Assembly: GCA_963995525.1 (NCBI GenBank)
Contig: OZ023205.1
Span: 60,795,404 to 60,859,403, forward strand
Direction of reading: 5' to 3'
Origin: Escarpia spicata
Taxonomy: Eukaryota > Annelida > Polychaeta > Sabellida > Siboglinidae
DNA length: 64,000 nt
Part shown: positions 47,850-60,302 of the stretch, in pieces
Numbering within the stretch: position 1 is the first letter of the stretch
Layout: every line of letters starts with the position of its first letter
Notes under the pieces: generated by a model
What the model saw: only the letters and a program-made list of their open reading frames with translations
Told to the model about the DNA's origin: nothing
Database searches by the model: none
Made by a program: the position numbers and the translations under genes

Positions 47850-48345
47850 TGGTTGCTCTATGAGCCTTGCGCACGGCCTAGCAGTTCCTTAAATTGTGGG
47901 GCGTCCTTTGCATTTATCAATGAAGCTTCTAGGATATTCCATACAGTTAAAGTGCGGGGAAAAACTAGTTTCTATATTCTTCAGTGTTTGCTCTTATGTG
48001 TCTATGTTTGTAAGGGTGACTTGAGCGTGTGCGTCTGTATGCAGGTACTAAAATGTCTTTGGACGGGACAGCAATTTGATTGTATATAATTTAAAACATG
48101 AATAATAATCGGAGGTTCCTCCTCGACATGTCCAACCTAAACCATTTAACATGTTTGTTACGCTGCTGTGGTAACTGTAATCGCCTTCGACAAGGCGGGC
48201 TGCTCTTTGTATTTTCTCGAGTGTGTTTATGTATTTTGTGTAAATGTAGGTCCCATACTGTGCAGCTGTATTCTAGAATAGGGCAAACAAGGGTGACATA
48301 GCTCTTTCTTTTAGTACCTGCGGACATTTGTTGCATTAAATTGAC
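47850..48345 (-). pseudogene. Non-LTR RT C-terminal remnant
   Basis: The minus strand shows YVTLVCPILEYSCTVWDLHL then HKIHKHT and RLDMSRRN (48336-48091), the usual block after the RT thumb. Further on (about 47960-47880) the strand reads a degenerate FSPHFN..WNILEASLINAKDAPQFKE tail. Stops and frameshifts throughout. Confidence 0.65.
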
Positions 48346-49572
48346 GAATTAGACCCCGATACGGACAACTGGGAGACATATTGTGAATTTGTGAGATACT
48401 CAATCATTGTTTCACTGCTTGAAACATTGATGAGAACGCCACCGATCTTAAACGTGCCATTATGCTGAGCCAAATGGGTAAAAAGGCCTATAAATATTAT
48501 ACTGCTTAGAAACTTGTGTGCGCCCGCAAAACCCGGTGATAAGACGTTCGCAGAATTAGTTAAGCTAATGCGCCAGCATCAGCACCCGACACCATCAGTA
48601 ATCGTCGAACGCCTGAAATTCCATAAACGGGACAGACAACCCAGCGAAAGTGTGGCGGTGTACGTGTCAGAGCTACGTCGTTTATCGGGCACATGCGATT
48701 TCGGGGGCAATATTGACAGACAGGTTAGTTTGTGGAATCAATAACAACTCTATATAACGCAGATTTTTAGTGGAATCTCGACTACAAAAAAGCGTTTGCA
48801 CTAACTAGCCCAGAGCATGGAACTGGCAGCTCGCAATGTGAAAGACATGAAACTACAGTAAGTCAGGTCAATACGCCTATGGTGTCGTCAGCGTCACCCC
48901 AAGGACACGTAAACAAACTCGCTGCGCATAAAAGTAGTCATAAGGTAAAACCATGTGATCGATGTGGTGATCTGAACCATACCTCACCTAACTGCCGTTT
49001 CAAAGAGGCTACGTGCAGAAATTGTGGCAAACTTGGTCACATCGAACGTGTATGACGCAGTGCACCAACTCAAGGTCAAGCAGAGAGAGGTAGAGAATTT
49101 CCGTTCCGTGGACGTTCCTTTCATCCTGGCTATGGAAGAAGGAGCGGTGGATATGGGTTCAGAGGCCGGCATTCAAGGTGGATACAAGCCCATCACTCAT
49201 GTTCAGAAAATTCTCCTACTGGGATCCGCCAGAGTGTACGTAAATTATGGAGTTCAGTCAGCCGATGTTCAAGTGCTCATCGTCCAAGGATATCGAGCAA
49301 ATCATTTTGGTCGTGACTGGCTTAAGAAAATTAGGCTAGACTGGGGATCCATCATGAAGGTAGGAAGTACTGAGTTGGAGGACACCCTCAACTTGTACTC
49401 TGATGTGTTCCGAGAACAACTTGGGGAACTCAAGAGCACCAAAGTGAAAATTGACATCACAGTTCCAGCACAGCCACGATTCTACACGCACAGAAACATC
49501 GCCTATGCTCTCCGCGAAAGGGTAGAATCTGAACTTGAACGATTGGAAAAACAAAGCGTAAACTCTGAATGA
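48340..49572 (+). pseudogene. Ty3/gypsy gag-protease fragment
   Basis: Capsid-like sequence runs from about 48342 (LDPDTDNWETYCE) through AKPGDKTFAELVKLM and HKRDRQPSESVAVYVSELRR (48514-48744). A zinc knuckle CDRCGDLNHTSPNC plus CRNCGKLGHIE lies near 48958-49040. Protease-end/RT-start sequence FGRDWLKKIRLDW and DLYSDVF-like NLYSDVFREQLGELK follow at 49300-49440. The element stops at about 49572, before the RT core, and the frame is broken near 48745 and 49040. It is a different lineage from the intact copy at 12.3 kb. Confidence 0.75.
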
Positions 49573-49863
49573 GTAGCATTCATAGTACTCGTGCTGAAAT
49601 CTGATCAGTCATCCGTACACATTTGAATTTTACCCAGTCCTGCTGATTTTTGGTTTTACGTGCATGTTGTTATAACCTGTTTTGCTTTCTGCACATTCGT
49701 TTGAGAGCAGCTATCGGTCAAGGGAGATGACATCTGACAAATGAAAAACTTGCCAATGATCGTAGAAATATGGGTTTTAATGGTATTCTAGTTTTCATTG
49801 ACTGTCCGGTTGACATGTTCTTGGGAATATGTATTACGAAAGGTTTATGTAATTTCCTTAATT

Positions 49864-51060
49864 TTATTCCAATCTGTCTTCGAGAACAGGTGGATTTGAC
49901 GAGATGTTTTTTTGCATATTGAGGTGAATGAGGTCTAATGTGAGGTTAATCTCATGATCTGATATAACTGGGATGGAATCGGATTTCTTGATTAGAGTGG
50001 GCTTGTTTGTGCAGAAAAGGTTTTTTCCCTCACGGGTGTGAACATGATGTATTTGGGTTAGATGATGTTCTTCCAGGATATTAATGACCTTGTCATTGGC
50101 GGCTTTGTTACTGGTGTTAGGTGTGACATGTAAGGTTTCCCAATTTATGTTTCCAGCATTAAAGTCTCCCCTAGTATGGTTATGTGATTTGTTTAGCCAT
50201 TGAGTGCTAGGGTGTTTTGTGCCTTTTTCTAGTTCATCCAAAGGTTGAGTGTTACTATCTAGTGGCCTGTAAAAGGCACCCACATGAAGTGTGTGTTTAT
50301 GTTTCAAGGATATTTTGGCCCATATTAGTTCACAGTCAGCTTGCGTGTCAATCTCCACTGCAGGATATTTAGATTTGATGGCTAGCATTACCCCACCCCC
50401 ACCTCGCTTACAACCTTTCCGAAAAGCTCTGTAGTTGGGTGGGAGGAACTGAAACATTTGAATAATTCGGTCGGTTTTTGTTTCAGATAGAATGAGAAGA
50501 TCGCCCTCAGTGGATTCAATGAGATGAGCTAGTTCAGCAGTTTTTTGCTGAAGATGCCATTTCAGTTGATAACAAGTGTTCGCCAATTGTTTAGCTTGTT
50601 TGGAGTTTCGTTGGATTTGTTAGGACCTTTGGGTGAACGAGTAGAGTAGTTTGACTGTATTCTAGATATGGGCGTAGACGTGCTGCTTTTAGATTTAGAG
50701 GAAGAAGTACCATTTCTTTTCTTTGGGCTACTTGTTCTTTCCAGACTGAATGCTGAGTTTACAGATGGTATTAATACATTAGATACATCCAAGTCTGATA
50801 ATGGATTATAGTAATTTGATGTGACTAGATCATACATATGATACAAGGAGTTTGAGTAGTTGTGAGAGTCACATTTGGCACACACCAATCAATGTTGTTG
50901 TGTTGTAGTTCTCATAATCATTTGAGCAAAGTTCGATGCACGAATTGTGATACCAGGTGTTACAATTGTCACAGCATACTGCCTTGTGCTGCCATGAAAC
51001 GCCCACGTCACAATAAGCACATGGAAAAATTACTTATCCCTGTGACCATGTTGGCATGAC
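49864..51060 (-). mobile_element. CR1-like non-LTR element fragment: PHD finger plus endonuclease domain
   Basis: From about 51030 the minus strand encodes a PHD-type finger: CAYCDVGVSWQHKAVCCDNC then WYHNSC, continuing after a frameshift near 50890 as VCAKCDSHNYSNS. A Ser-rich linker follows (50888-50562). The frame 50586-49864 then gives an exonuclease-endonuclease-phosphatase domain with LLILSETKTD, GGGGVMLAIKSKYP, FYRPLDSN, RGDFNAGNINW and the catalytic SDHEINLTL. PHD plus EEP is the known layout of CR1/L2-type ORFs. The RT half is absent, so this copy is truncated. Confidence 0.8.
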
Positions 51061-53413
51061 CGAGGGCCTGGATTGGGTTGTATGTCTCCGCTTATCGTGA
51101 GGACGTGAGCATATCTAAGATGAGTAATGAAGGCGGTGCTGAGCAGTTTGCCGCACCTTAATTTAAGGGTAATGAAATTTCAGTTTTATTTTGTCGAGTG
51201 CATAAACCGAGGATATGGATTGTATGCACTTGGTAAGTGGTTGCAGCAACAACTGGCAAGTTTAGGTCTGCTTGTTAGGTAGGGTGTAAGCAGTTTGAAA
51301 GGAACTTGGCCCACATCAACACGAGAATGCACCACGTGTTCACAGTTTCATAACAAGAAAGATAAGGAGTGGAAGTAATATTATAAAATCACAGTAGCTA
51401 TAAATCACAGTACCTCTCAATGTAAAATTGTAGAAAATATAAATCACAGCTGTTATAAATATTTTTTTAAAGGCAGTAACATTTTATATAAACATAATCG
51501 AATGTATTTAAAAGTACTAATACAAATATTTGCTGAAATTAGTTTTGTGTCAAAATTTATAGGATGCAGTAGTATTTAATCTTACAAACTAAACTATTGG
51601 AGGACGTGTGATTGGGTTGCAAGACGCTTTGTGCAGTGCAAATGAAGGTATTCGCCCTGGTTGGGTCCCATTGTATTGTATATTGTGTTTGTTACTGACA
51701 GCCTATAATCCGGACTTGTAATAGTAGCATACATTAACTTTATGAGAATGGACTGATTTTGGGGTTGTTTTGGGGGCGATTTGGGGTTTCGGAAGTTTTT
51801 TGTTATTTACAAATTCGCCATCTTGTTTTGAATCTTTGGACTAGTTGTTATGGAAGCTAAAGCATTTGTCAAAACGTGTCGCAGTCTGGTTTGATCGCAG
51901 ATATAACCAAAATAACAAATACAAATAACAGATCTGGATTAAGAACCAGCTGCCTGAGGCATAGTCACATTCACAACCACAGAAACCTTCTAGGCACATC
52001 TTAGCACTTTTCTTCTTTCTTTTAAATCAGCACCTGATTTTAATGATGCGACACCGCTCCACAGGTGGATTATGCACTTTGCCTTTGGAAGAAGAAGATA
52101 AGATGAACTTGATTTAATATGAGTGGCCAAGCCCAAGATTAATAAAAAGTCAAGAAACACACATTTAAACCCCTTGTCCGGCGCTCTAGTTACCTAGTAA
52201 CAAGGTAAATAACCAAGCCCTTTACAATCTGAGTCACATGAACCATACAGGTTATTAGTCAGACTTGGGTTCAATTCATAACTGAATTGGAATTGAATTG
52301 ATCAACAAAATGCAATAATTTGAATTGAATAAAACCCAAACAGATTGAATTGGAATTGAACAGAATCCTGCAAAGTAAGATGAATTGATTGAAACGGAAA
52401 ATTAATTCAGACACATAAACTACAAAATATATGTTAAGCTGTAACGTTTTAGGAAGTGACTTTTTGGTCGAAGGCCAAAATAAAACAATCAACAGCAGAA
52501 CTACCAATATTTGCAAGCACAAAAGGATTTGTCACCAGACAAAACATGGGCTACAAACCTTTGTTTAGCAGTTCTCTGCTCTCCCAGTCCCTATGGCTAT
52601 ATACACTGTACCCCACAATTTTACTAGCAGCATAGGACAGAGCTTCTAATTGCTAATTGGAATCACTGCTAATTGGCCACCAGAGACCAACATTACTGTT
52701 TGCAGAGGGGGTGAATTAGCATTTACCAATGTTCAGAGTTCAGCATCCCCTTTGTTCTTTAGCCAGGCTAGGCTGCAAGCGGAGTGACTAAAAGGCGCAC
52801 GCCCACGAACGACCAAAATGTAGCGTTGGTAACCAAGCGGGCTGTTGGTGGCACGTAGGAGGTATGTGTGTGTAGCTCGCCAAATTTCAGATATGTTCTT
52901 CACATTGGAGTAACAAAATTCCTAACTTTTATCATCGCTTGTGGTAAGTCGCCAGTTCCATTCGCCAGGTGGCGCTGCTTTGCTAAATGGTCGTCCAGAA
53001 GATCGGATAAAATACCTAAATTGTGTAACTCCCGAGTGAAATACACTCAATTTTTTTAATAATGTACACACAAACCATATATATATGCCATCAATGGCCA
53101 AACAATCTACCAAAACGTTATATTACATATTCGTGCAGGAATGTTATTAGTCAAGTTGCAAGTGCTACCATACAAGACACTGAGTGCAGGTTGTCTTAAT
53201 GAAATAAATTAACGAAGTGTCTACGCGTACGTGAGCCGTATCTTTAGCCTGGTGGCCTAAACGTACGTGAGGATGCGCGCGCATCTGTTTTCGATTTGTC
53301 ATTTCCTAGAGAAATGTAAATTAATTCTGCGAGCGCATGTTTCCTCCTCCGCGTGTGTCTATAGTCGAGATGGCGGAGTTGGAGGTGGGCGCGATATTTA
53401 CGAAAACGCGAAT

Positions 53414-54760
53414 ATGTCGTACCGAAAACAGAAATCTAAGGAAGCGTATGGTGTTGGGAAACAGAGGAGGGTAAAGCAGTGTCAACTAGCGCGTGACTTA
53501 AAGTGCCGCTGAGAGTGTGACTTCGACGGCGACGATGTCCGACACCCCCCCCCCCCCCCCGAGTCAAAGGTGAAAGGAACATGGCGATGCCGACGTTGAG
53601 CAGTTCCAGCGCTCATCCAGCAGTGGTGATTCCGACAAAGTGGTATTTATTGATATGTTCTTTAGATGCTATAATAGTTATTTGAATGACATTCGTTAGT
53701 AGGTGTTCCTGCTCAGCTGTTGACATTTCTGATATGCCTGGCTATGCCTATGATATAGCCTGTATAGGCCTATGGCTATAAGGCTATATTTAGTATATAT
53801 GGGTGGACATGGTCATGGCTTCACTGTTTTAGCCAGGCTATGTCACGACAACTGCCCTGGCTGTACATGTTCATAGACACACATATTCATCTATTGTTAT
53901 TGGCAACTAATAATTTAGACACTATGAAATAGACCGTGCAAATACTTTGTAATCAGTTCATGCCATGATGTTATTGCTTTTGTTATAACTTATCTATGTA
54001 TGGTGGAGATCACACATACATACGTACATATACAGTATTGTTATTGGTAACAGCATTTATTAATCACAGGAATTTGTTTCTCCATTTATTTAATAATTAT
54101 AATATACTATAACACATTGCATTTGTTTTGTTAGTTACCAATTCATGGTGAGGATGATCAACAACCATCAACATCACAAGTGACAGATGACACGCAAACT
54201 TCAGCGACCAATAAGAAGTTTGCTTACAAACGCCTGCTGAGTGAGGCCAAAACTTGATGGCGATGTCGTGGAAAAGTTGTCGACCATCCGCGTGCGGTCC
54301 AGCATCATCATTGAGCTAGTGAGAGGGCTGTTGTGTACTGCGTGCAGCAGCTTCACGCTTGCTGTCCGGACTGTCGACTGCACTCTTGGGGTCGTCTGTG
54401 TGCTGGAGACATACTGCACGTCTTATGGCGAGGTGTTGAACAAGACTTATATGATCGACTGGGAGGCGCGAAGTTGAGTTCGGCTGCATTTGTGATGGTG
54501 CGGTCCCTCGTGTCTGCCACGATAGATATGGGTGTGGGACACAGTGGCCTCGTCAAGCTGTGTCGACACACGGACATGCCTGCCATGCACCACTCGACGT
54601 TCAACACCCACATGAGGGAAGTGACTTCGGCCAACATTCAGCTGACAACATTCAGCAATGTGATGGATGAAGCAGCACAGCTTCGGCCTACAAGGAGCTG
54701 GACCCGTCCATCGACAAGATGGGCATCATCGACATCACCTAGACTTGTGCAGTAGACTTG
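53414..54760 (+). pseudogene. Decayed Mutator-like transposase gene (N-terminal half)
   Basis: A short basic ORF (MSYRKQKSKEAYGVGKQRRV, 53414-53512) is followed after 600 bp by an exon-like segment starting after TTTGTTAG near 54135 (GEDDQQPSTSQVTDD, KKFAYKRLLSE). It continues in other frames with IIIELVRGLLCTACSSFTLA (54301) and then VMVRSLVSATIDMGVGHSGL and MPAMHHSTFNTHMREV (54495-54620). A cysteine-containing segment followed by a G-GHS-L-K-----MPAM block resembles the N-terminal Mutator-like domain common in invertebrate genomes. Frame changes near 54255 and 54440 and the lack of a catalytic core mean it is dead. Confidence 0.4.
53546..53560. repeat. Poly(C) tract, about 14-15 bases
   Basis: A homopolymer run of C, likely length-polymorphic or assembly-sensitive. 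Confidence 0.8.
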
Positions 54761-54944
54761 TGGACAGACAGTGGTGTATCACAGACAATATCAGATACTG
54801 AATTGATCTGAATTTCAACGTAATTGTTCTGAAATATGTGCAGTACATCTTGAGAGTATGCTGCAGGGGAAGACAAGGCTGTTTTTGAAGAACATTGCAC
54901 AGTGTTTATATAATTGCATATGCATCTCTGCAGACACAAAAAAA

Positions 54945-55088
54945 TTAGTGACTTCCACGTTTATATGTTTTATCTTTAGTGAGTTCCGCGTATAGATGTT
55001 TTACATTTACTGAGTTTTGTGTACAAATGTTTTACATTTACTGAGTTCCGCGTATATATGTTTTACATATAGCGAGTTTCGTGCAATA
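54945..55088. repeat. 31-33 bp tandem repeat, about 4.5 units
   Basis: Units of the type TGAGTTCCGCGTATATATG followed by TTTTACATTTAC, inside the candidate Mutator-like element. Confidence 0.75.
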
Positions 55089-55134
55089 GTTTACGATAAT
55101 ATGGTGGAATTGATTTATTTACGCAAGTCAATTA

Positions 55135-55375
55135 TATTAGCATGTTCTATGTACAAATCTTTTTTTATTAAGCAGTCGACTGTATTAATGATGTTTAAGG
55201 CAGCTGTCAGTAGGCTAAGTAGGCCTATAAACTAATGTGTAATTCTGTATCATTTAATGTGGTGGTGTAATTTGTATTCAGGCAAGTCAGTCTTATTAGC
55301 ATGTTAGGCAGTCTTTTGTATTAATGTATATGTATACGGCAGCTGTCAGTAGGCTAAGTAGGCCAATCAATTGAT
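55135..55375. repeat. Direct duplication of about 95 bp
   Basis: Two copies share TTATTAGCATGTT, CTGTATTAATG and the exact block GGCAGCTGTCAGTAGGCTAA (55199 and 55335). Confidence 0.75.
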
Positions 55376-55564
55376 ATTTCATACTATATAATTTCCATGT
55401 GTTTATAAGTTAATAAAACTACTCTGATATTTTACTACATTACTGTTTTGCGTTTAATCAATTATGTTATACTAGTATATAAATTAATTATATATTCACG
55501 CATATATGTTGTCCAAACTGTCAGAAATACGTGCGAGGGCTTATGAGCCAACGGCTTACGTCTA

Positions 55565-55955
55565 TACTGTTAGAACCGATGGCTAAGATACAGCGTATGT
55601 ACAGAACTACATAAAATTGCACGCGTGGAAAAATTGCCGTACTTTTAGAAACGAGTGCTATAGATACGGCAATTTAACTGCCGTACTTTTAGAACCGAGT
55701 ACTAAAGATACAGCTTACGCCTATACATCAACATGTACATGCAGAAAAGCTCACGTACTTTTAGAAACGAGTACTAAAGATACGGCAATTTAACTGCCGT
55801 ACTTCTAGAACCGAACGCTAAAGATACGGCGCATATCGACTGCCGTACCTTTAGACAAGTGATGCTAAAAATACAACTCACGTAACCGGAAATAAAAGCA
55901 TGCGCAGAATGAGTGCCGTACTTTTAGAATGGATGTCTAAATGTACGGCTCACGT
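55565..55955. repeat. Array of seven imperfect hairpin modules
   Basis: Seven modules of about 35 bp with the pattern GCCGTACTTTTAGAA - 4 to 8 bases - CTAAAGATACGGC, each a near-palindrome. They start near 55568, 55639, 55681, 55754, 55798, 55842 and 55912. Spacers contain CAATTTAACT or TCACGTA. They sit close to the right end of the candidate Mutator-like element. Confidence 0.8.
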
Positions 55956-57189
55956 ACGCGTAGCCACTGCCATAAATTAAAGGGTTATTGTTTGCTCCAG
56001 TGGAATTTTATTGGGGCTTCATTGGCATTTCCATTGGGTTGCACATAAATTACACAGAAACTTAATAAGTCACAACAAATTTACGAATTGGAATTGATCT
56101 TTTTTGTGAATACGTTTAATTTAATTGATCCTTGCCCTTGGTAAATACACATCAATTGGAATTGAAAAAAGTGAATTGAACCCTGATATGGTATTAGTTC
56201 TGTGTGTATTCTCTCTCAAGCTAGTTCCGCCAAAATATAAAAAAGCTATATATTAACAGTTATCAGTCATAGTCTGGTCTACTTTTTATATGGATGTAAT
56301 ATTCCGGAATAAAGTTATTGCATTTAATTGGAAAAAAGCCTCTGACTATATTATCGCTCAACCAGTCAATGAATGATCATATTAGTCATGGCAAGAACAG
56401 AATAATAGTAGAAATAGAAATACACAAACCAATGTGCACCTGGTTAGCATATTCTGAGTAGTGCATATGACATGACTACTCTGTGCAAACAATACTAAAT
56501 ATTATAACTAAGGACATTATAAAACCACCATTCGAAGTCGAATAATATGGTGCTTCCACCTAGCGATTATTATAGTAATCACATTTTACACTGGTTGCTA
56601 GCTTTGATTATCGCTGCCCCGTGATATGGCGCCACCATTTATAGCAGGCTTCATAGACTGGAACCAAATAAGTCTTAGCATTGTGTGAAAATGATTGGTT
56701 ACCCTAAATAAGTATAACCAATTAAATTGACATCCAAACTATCTCATCAAATAGACTACACTTTTTTGTTGATACGAAGCATTTCAATTAAACTTAAACT
56801 TTGATTATTATTGACACAAATCGCACAGTAAAATAAGTGGACACATCCATTTGCTGAGCCCTGCCGTAGTTGATCCAAACGTACCAAGCCACACCGACCA
56901 ACCACGCAGAACACAGATCGCGTTAAAGGATGTTGAACTAGTTTATATCTCGGTTGACTGAATAAGTTAAATACAGACACGACTGCTGAAATACGATGTG
57001 CTCAAGGAGGCAGCAGTGTCACCACTCGACGTGTTGTTCCGGTTGGATTTAGTTGTCGTTGATTTTAAATGGTGATGTAATACACTGACTTGAGAGTCAG
57101 GAAAATCTTTTGATTTGAGTGGTATCACAACAACATTCCCAACACCTACACACCAGCTACCTCCAAAATCTCCCAACACTACCCCCTAT

Positions 57190-57430
57190 AGCACATCCCC
57201 TTGGCATGTCAGCGCTCTGAGTTCGAAACCCGAACCAGGCAAGAATGATATTTGATGTAAAACCTGGCTCTCAACTTTGGTGACTGTGTATCCCTCATGA
57301 CTTGGAGATCACGTTAAAGTCAGTCCCGTCTCAATTTGGTACGTAAAAGAACCACTGAGGACGACAAACACCCTGGCAATGACTATCCTCAGTGCCAGCA
57401 TATAAATGTCGGTTTCGCGATAATGTTCTA
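57190..57430 (+). mobile_element. SINE-like repeat with tRNA-type B box
   Basis: TGAGTTCGAAACCCGAACC near 57219 matches an RNA polymerase III B box. It is followed by a body with GATCACGTTAAAGTCAGTCCC and GGTACGTAAAAGAACCACTG, a layout common in animal tRNA-headed SINEs. No second copy lies in the window, so this rests on the box and body pattern. Confidence 0.4.
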
Positions 57431-58189
57431 AAAAAGGCTGACTATATAGTTGAATGAGACCTCATAAGACCATTATATTGAAACCACAATAATACACACT
57501 AGTATGTTAATAGAACGTTGCCGAGCGCTGGAAACAACTAGAACTAGAAATAGACTGCAAAAAAAATTATCTAACAGGACTCGATCCCTCGAATACAAAC
57601 AATGTCCAACACTACGCATCTCTCGACCGCTTAAAAAAGCTACGGGCGCTTAACCGGAAACGCGCGTCACCACGGAAATGACCTCGCTGTCCATTTTTCA
57701 ATTCCGCTGTACTTAAATATTTCGTCTTGAAATATATGGTCGATTTTGGTGCCCTATATGGGTCATATTGAGTCACGTGCAAATTTCCCGGCAAGCTTAC
57801 TGAAATATTTTGTCGTTGGGTGTTGCAGCGTGCCCAGGTGACTGTAAGTGTAAGTTCTGAATGACATTGGAATTACCATTTGCATTGGACTAATGAATTT
57901 TTTACATGTACACCTGCAGGGTTAGAGCTATGGTTGGACGTGGTCGCTGTACCCAGCTGATATGTCATTCTGTGGCCCACACACGGATAGCCTAGGGCTA
58001 GGGCCTAGGCTCTAGGAGTCTAGCGTGTTCACTGACACTGTCAGTGTCACTGACTGACACTTGCATGACATCCATGCCCCCCCCCCTCCGGCTGCAACAC
58101 TTCTTCCCCTTTGTTTAGGTTTAGCCTTAGGCTTAGGCTGAGTTTGAGACTAGTCTTAATCTGATACTAAGACTGCCTGTTATGCCCGC

Positions 58190-58310
58190 AATGCCTATAA
58201 CCTATGACTGTGTCATGCCTCATGGCTACAGCTATTGCCTATGCCTATGGGCTATGCCATGCCCATGGCTATGCCATGGCTATGTCCCTATGGCTATGGC
58301 TATGCCGTGT
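58190..58310. repeat. Low-complexity GGCTATGCC repeat
   Basis: Overlapping CTATGCC / GGCTATG / CCATGGC words. Similar words recur at 53730-53800 and 58765-58870. Confidence 0.65.
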
Positions 58311-58494
58311 TAAGTTAAGTTAAGGTTACGTTATCAACAACAATATTTTTGTTTTTCCCAAGCCTCGACCTATAATTTATTACCTTATATCATGACCATG
58401 GCTGTGTAGGGTACATGCTGATGGCAATGGTTATACCTAAATTATGCAATTAAGGTCTAAGTCTATAAAGTTTAGCATACACGACATAAAAGTA

Positions 58495-58760
58495 AAGGTA
58501 AGTTCTTATATAGCGCAGTGTCCGGACCAGTCATCAGGACTGCTCAAAGCGCTTTACACTTTACTCCCCTGGCAGACCTGTTCAATCGAACACCATCTCA
58601 ACTTCTGTGGGAAGCATCCAGCCACGCTGCAATTGATGCGCGAAGACTAATCGTACACAAATATCTACCACTGTCTATAGCCAGGTACTCATTCATACAT
58701 CTGAGTGAACTGATCGACACGGCAGCCAAGGACTCTACCCCTGAGCCACTACACCCTACA
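58495..58760. mobile_element. SINE/MITE-like repeat related to the copy at 17595
   Basis: Starts with TTCTTATATAGCGCAGTGTCC, has GCTCAAAGCGCTTTACAC, and from 58650 repeats the 17595 copy (ACCACTGTCTATAGCCAGGT, then CATCTGAGTGAACTG). The minus strand at the 3' end reads a tRNA-like TAGTGGCTCAGGGGTAGAGT. Confidence 0.5.
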
Positions 58761-59547
58761 TAGACATAGTCATATAGCTGCCATAGCCAAGCTCAAGGCA
58801 TAGCCATTGGCTTGGCCATGTGCATAGGCATGGACATGGTTATTCTATAGGCATACCCATAGGCAGTCTAGGCTATTTACACCCGATGATCAGCACGAAC
58901 AGATAGATTTATATACAATGCAAGTGTAAGTACAAACATAGTGCTACCTTAATTATTTCCAAACAACCTTTAGAAAGGCTAAACCTAACCCTACACTTTC
59001 CCCCTGGCATATGGAACAGTATGCCTCATGTTTTTTTGGTGACCAATAATGGTTAGTTAATCTGCCAATGTAACATTGACCGTGACAGTGTGAATAGTTG
59101 GTCCAACAACTAAAATGCTATAAGTTACTGTACTGTATACATAACTATTGAGCCGGAATATGGTAATAGTACACTATAGCTTGCAGTAATACTATTTGCC
59201 CTGTTGCCCATGGCGTTGCATACCCATGTGTAGGGCAAGCTGATTGAAATGATTTGTTATTAAAATCATTGATTAAAATAAACTATTTTATTTCTTCTTA
59301 ATCACTGCAGTTTAAACTTTTTGATAAAAGCACTTGATGTTTAGTACCGTTGTCCATTATCAACAGAACACGGCTGTCTATTTGTGAGTTTAGAGATTTC
59401 CTGTTTGGTTTTCCTGCCATCTGGTGGCCATAGTCAAGAGCGTGAAACTGTCAATACAATAATAATAAGTATTGGTTAACGTGATTAGATGTGCTAAATG
59501 CTAGTGTTATTTATGAATTTATTGCTGACACATTTCACATGTTTTAG

Positions 59548-60301
59548 GTTGCGGCAACACTGCTTATGCAGGCAAAGCAGGCATGCGAGACCACAACACA
59601 AACAGCGATATATTCCACCGAAACGCGATATCGGGTGCCAGACAATTTGAGAAAATTGTCATCTTTGTAAGTTACAAGAATAAGGATAATTGATCTAATT
59701 ATACATGGATATATGTATGTCCAAGTTATGGCAGTCGTTACTTTGTTTAACTCAGTACATTACGTCTTACTAGCACCTGGATTGTGAAGCTTTTAAGGTG
59801 AAAGTAGGTATAATCTAACGATATATGCTTACTAGATGTCATATCGCTACAATCTACACAAAATGCTGTCTCTATACAATGGCTCGTGAAATCTAACGTT
59901 CTTTTGCGCCGAACTCTGTACTATTTTAATAGCCTATTTGAATTTAATAGTCGGAATAATGAAGGTGCACGAGCGGATGCAAAAATCTGCATTTCATTGA
60001 CACATCACTAACTTCAAGTAAAACATTCATTAAGCAACACATTTGTAAGGAAGGTGTTATTCTAACTGATTCCTTGGAGACTACTGGGTCGATTTAAATA
60101 ATGCAAATGGGAAATAGTGTTTTTTATGTGTTAATTGTATGTATCTTCTGTAACAGGCTGTACATGATTTCTCTTTAGATATGTTATTCATTCCATTGCA
60201 GTGCATCGTACAAGAGGCGTGTTATAGAGCCGTTTCTGTTTGGGCGAACCCTTGAAACCCTCGGCCTGAACGAAGAACAAGCCAATGCAATTGTAGGTTA
60301 G
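59548..60301 (+). CDS. Candidate two-exon 3' end of an unknown gene
   Basis: An exon at 59548-59666 (after TTTTAG; donor TT|GTAAGT) and one at 60202-60301 (after TTGCAG, ending in TAG) join in frame at phase 2. The joined segment begins VAATLLMQAKQACETTTQTA and ends FGRTLETLGLNEEQANAIVG-stop, with RVPDNLRKLSS and ASYKRRVIEPF around the junction. The peptide looks protein-like, but I recognise no family. A Ty3 fragment begins right after the stop, so the stop may come from that insertion. Upstream exons were not found. Confidence 0.35.
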
Positions 60302-60302
60302 G

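Larger units (their letters stand above)
52261..56189 (+). mobile_element. Candidate Mutator-like DNA transposon
   Basis: Inverted ends GGGTTCAATTC at 52267-52277 and GAATTGAACCC at 56173-56183 are both followed inward by repeated AATTGGAATTGA motifs. The flanks GGTTATTAGT (52250) and GGTATTAGT (56190) may be a 9-10 bp target duplication with a one-base indel, as in Mutator-type elements. Between them lie a decayed transposase-like gene and arrays of subterminal repeats. The class assignment rests on weak protein similarity and on the flanks. Confidence 0.4.

Noticed and set aside
57600..57660. tRNA gene suggested by AACACTACGCATCTCTCGACC
   Set aside because: I could not fold a cloverleaf with A and B boxes at the right spacing.
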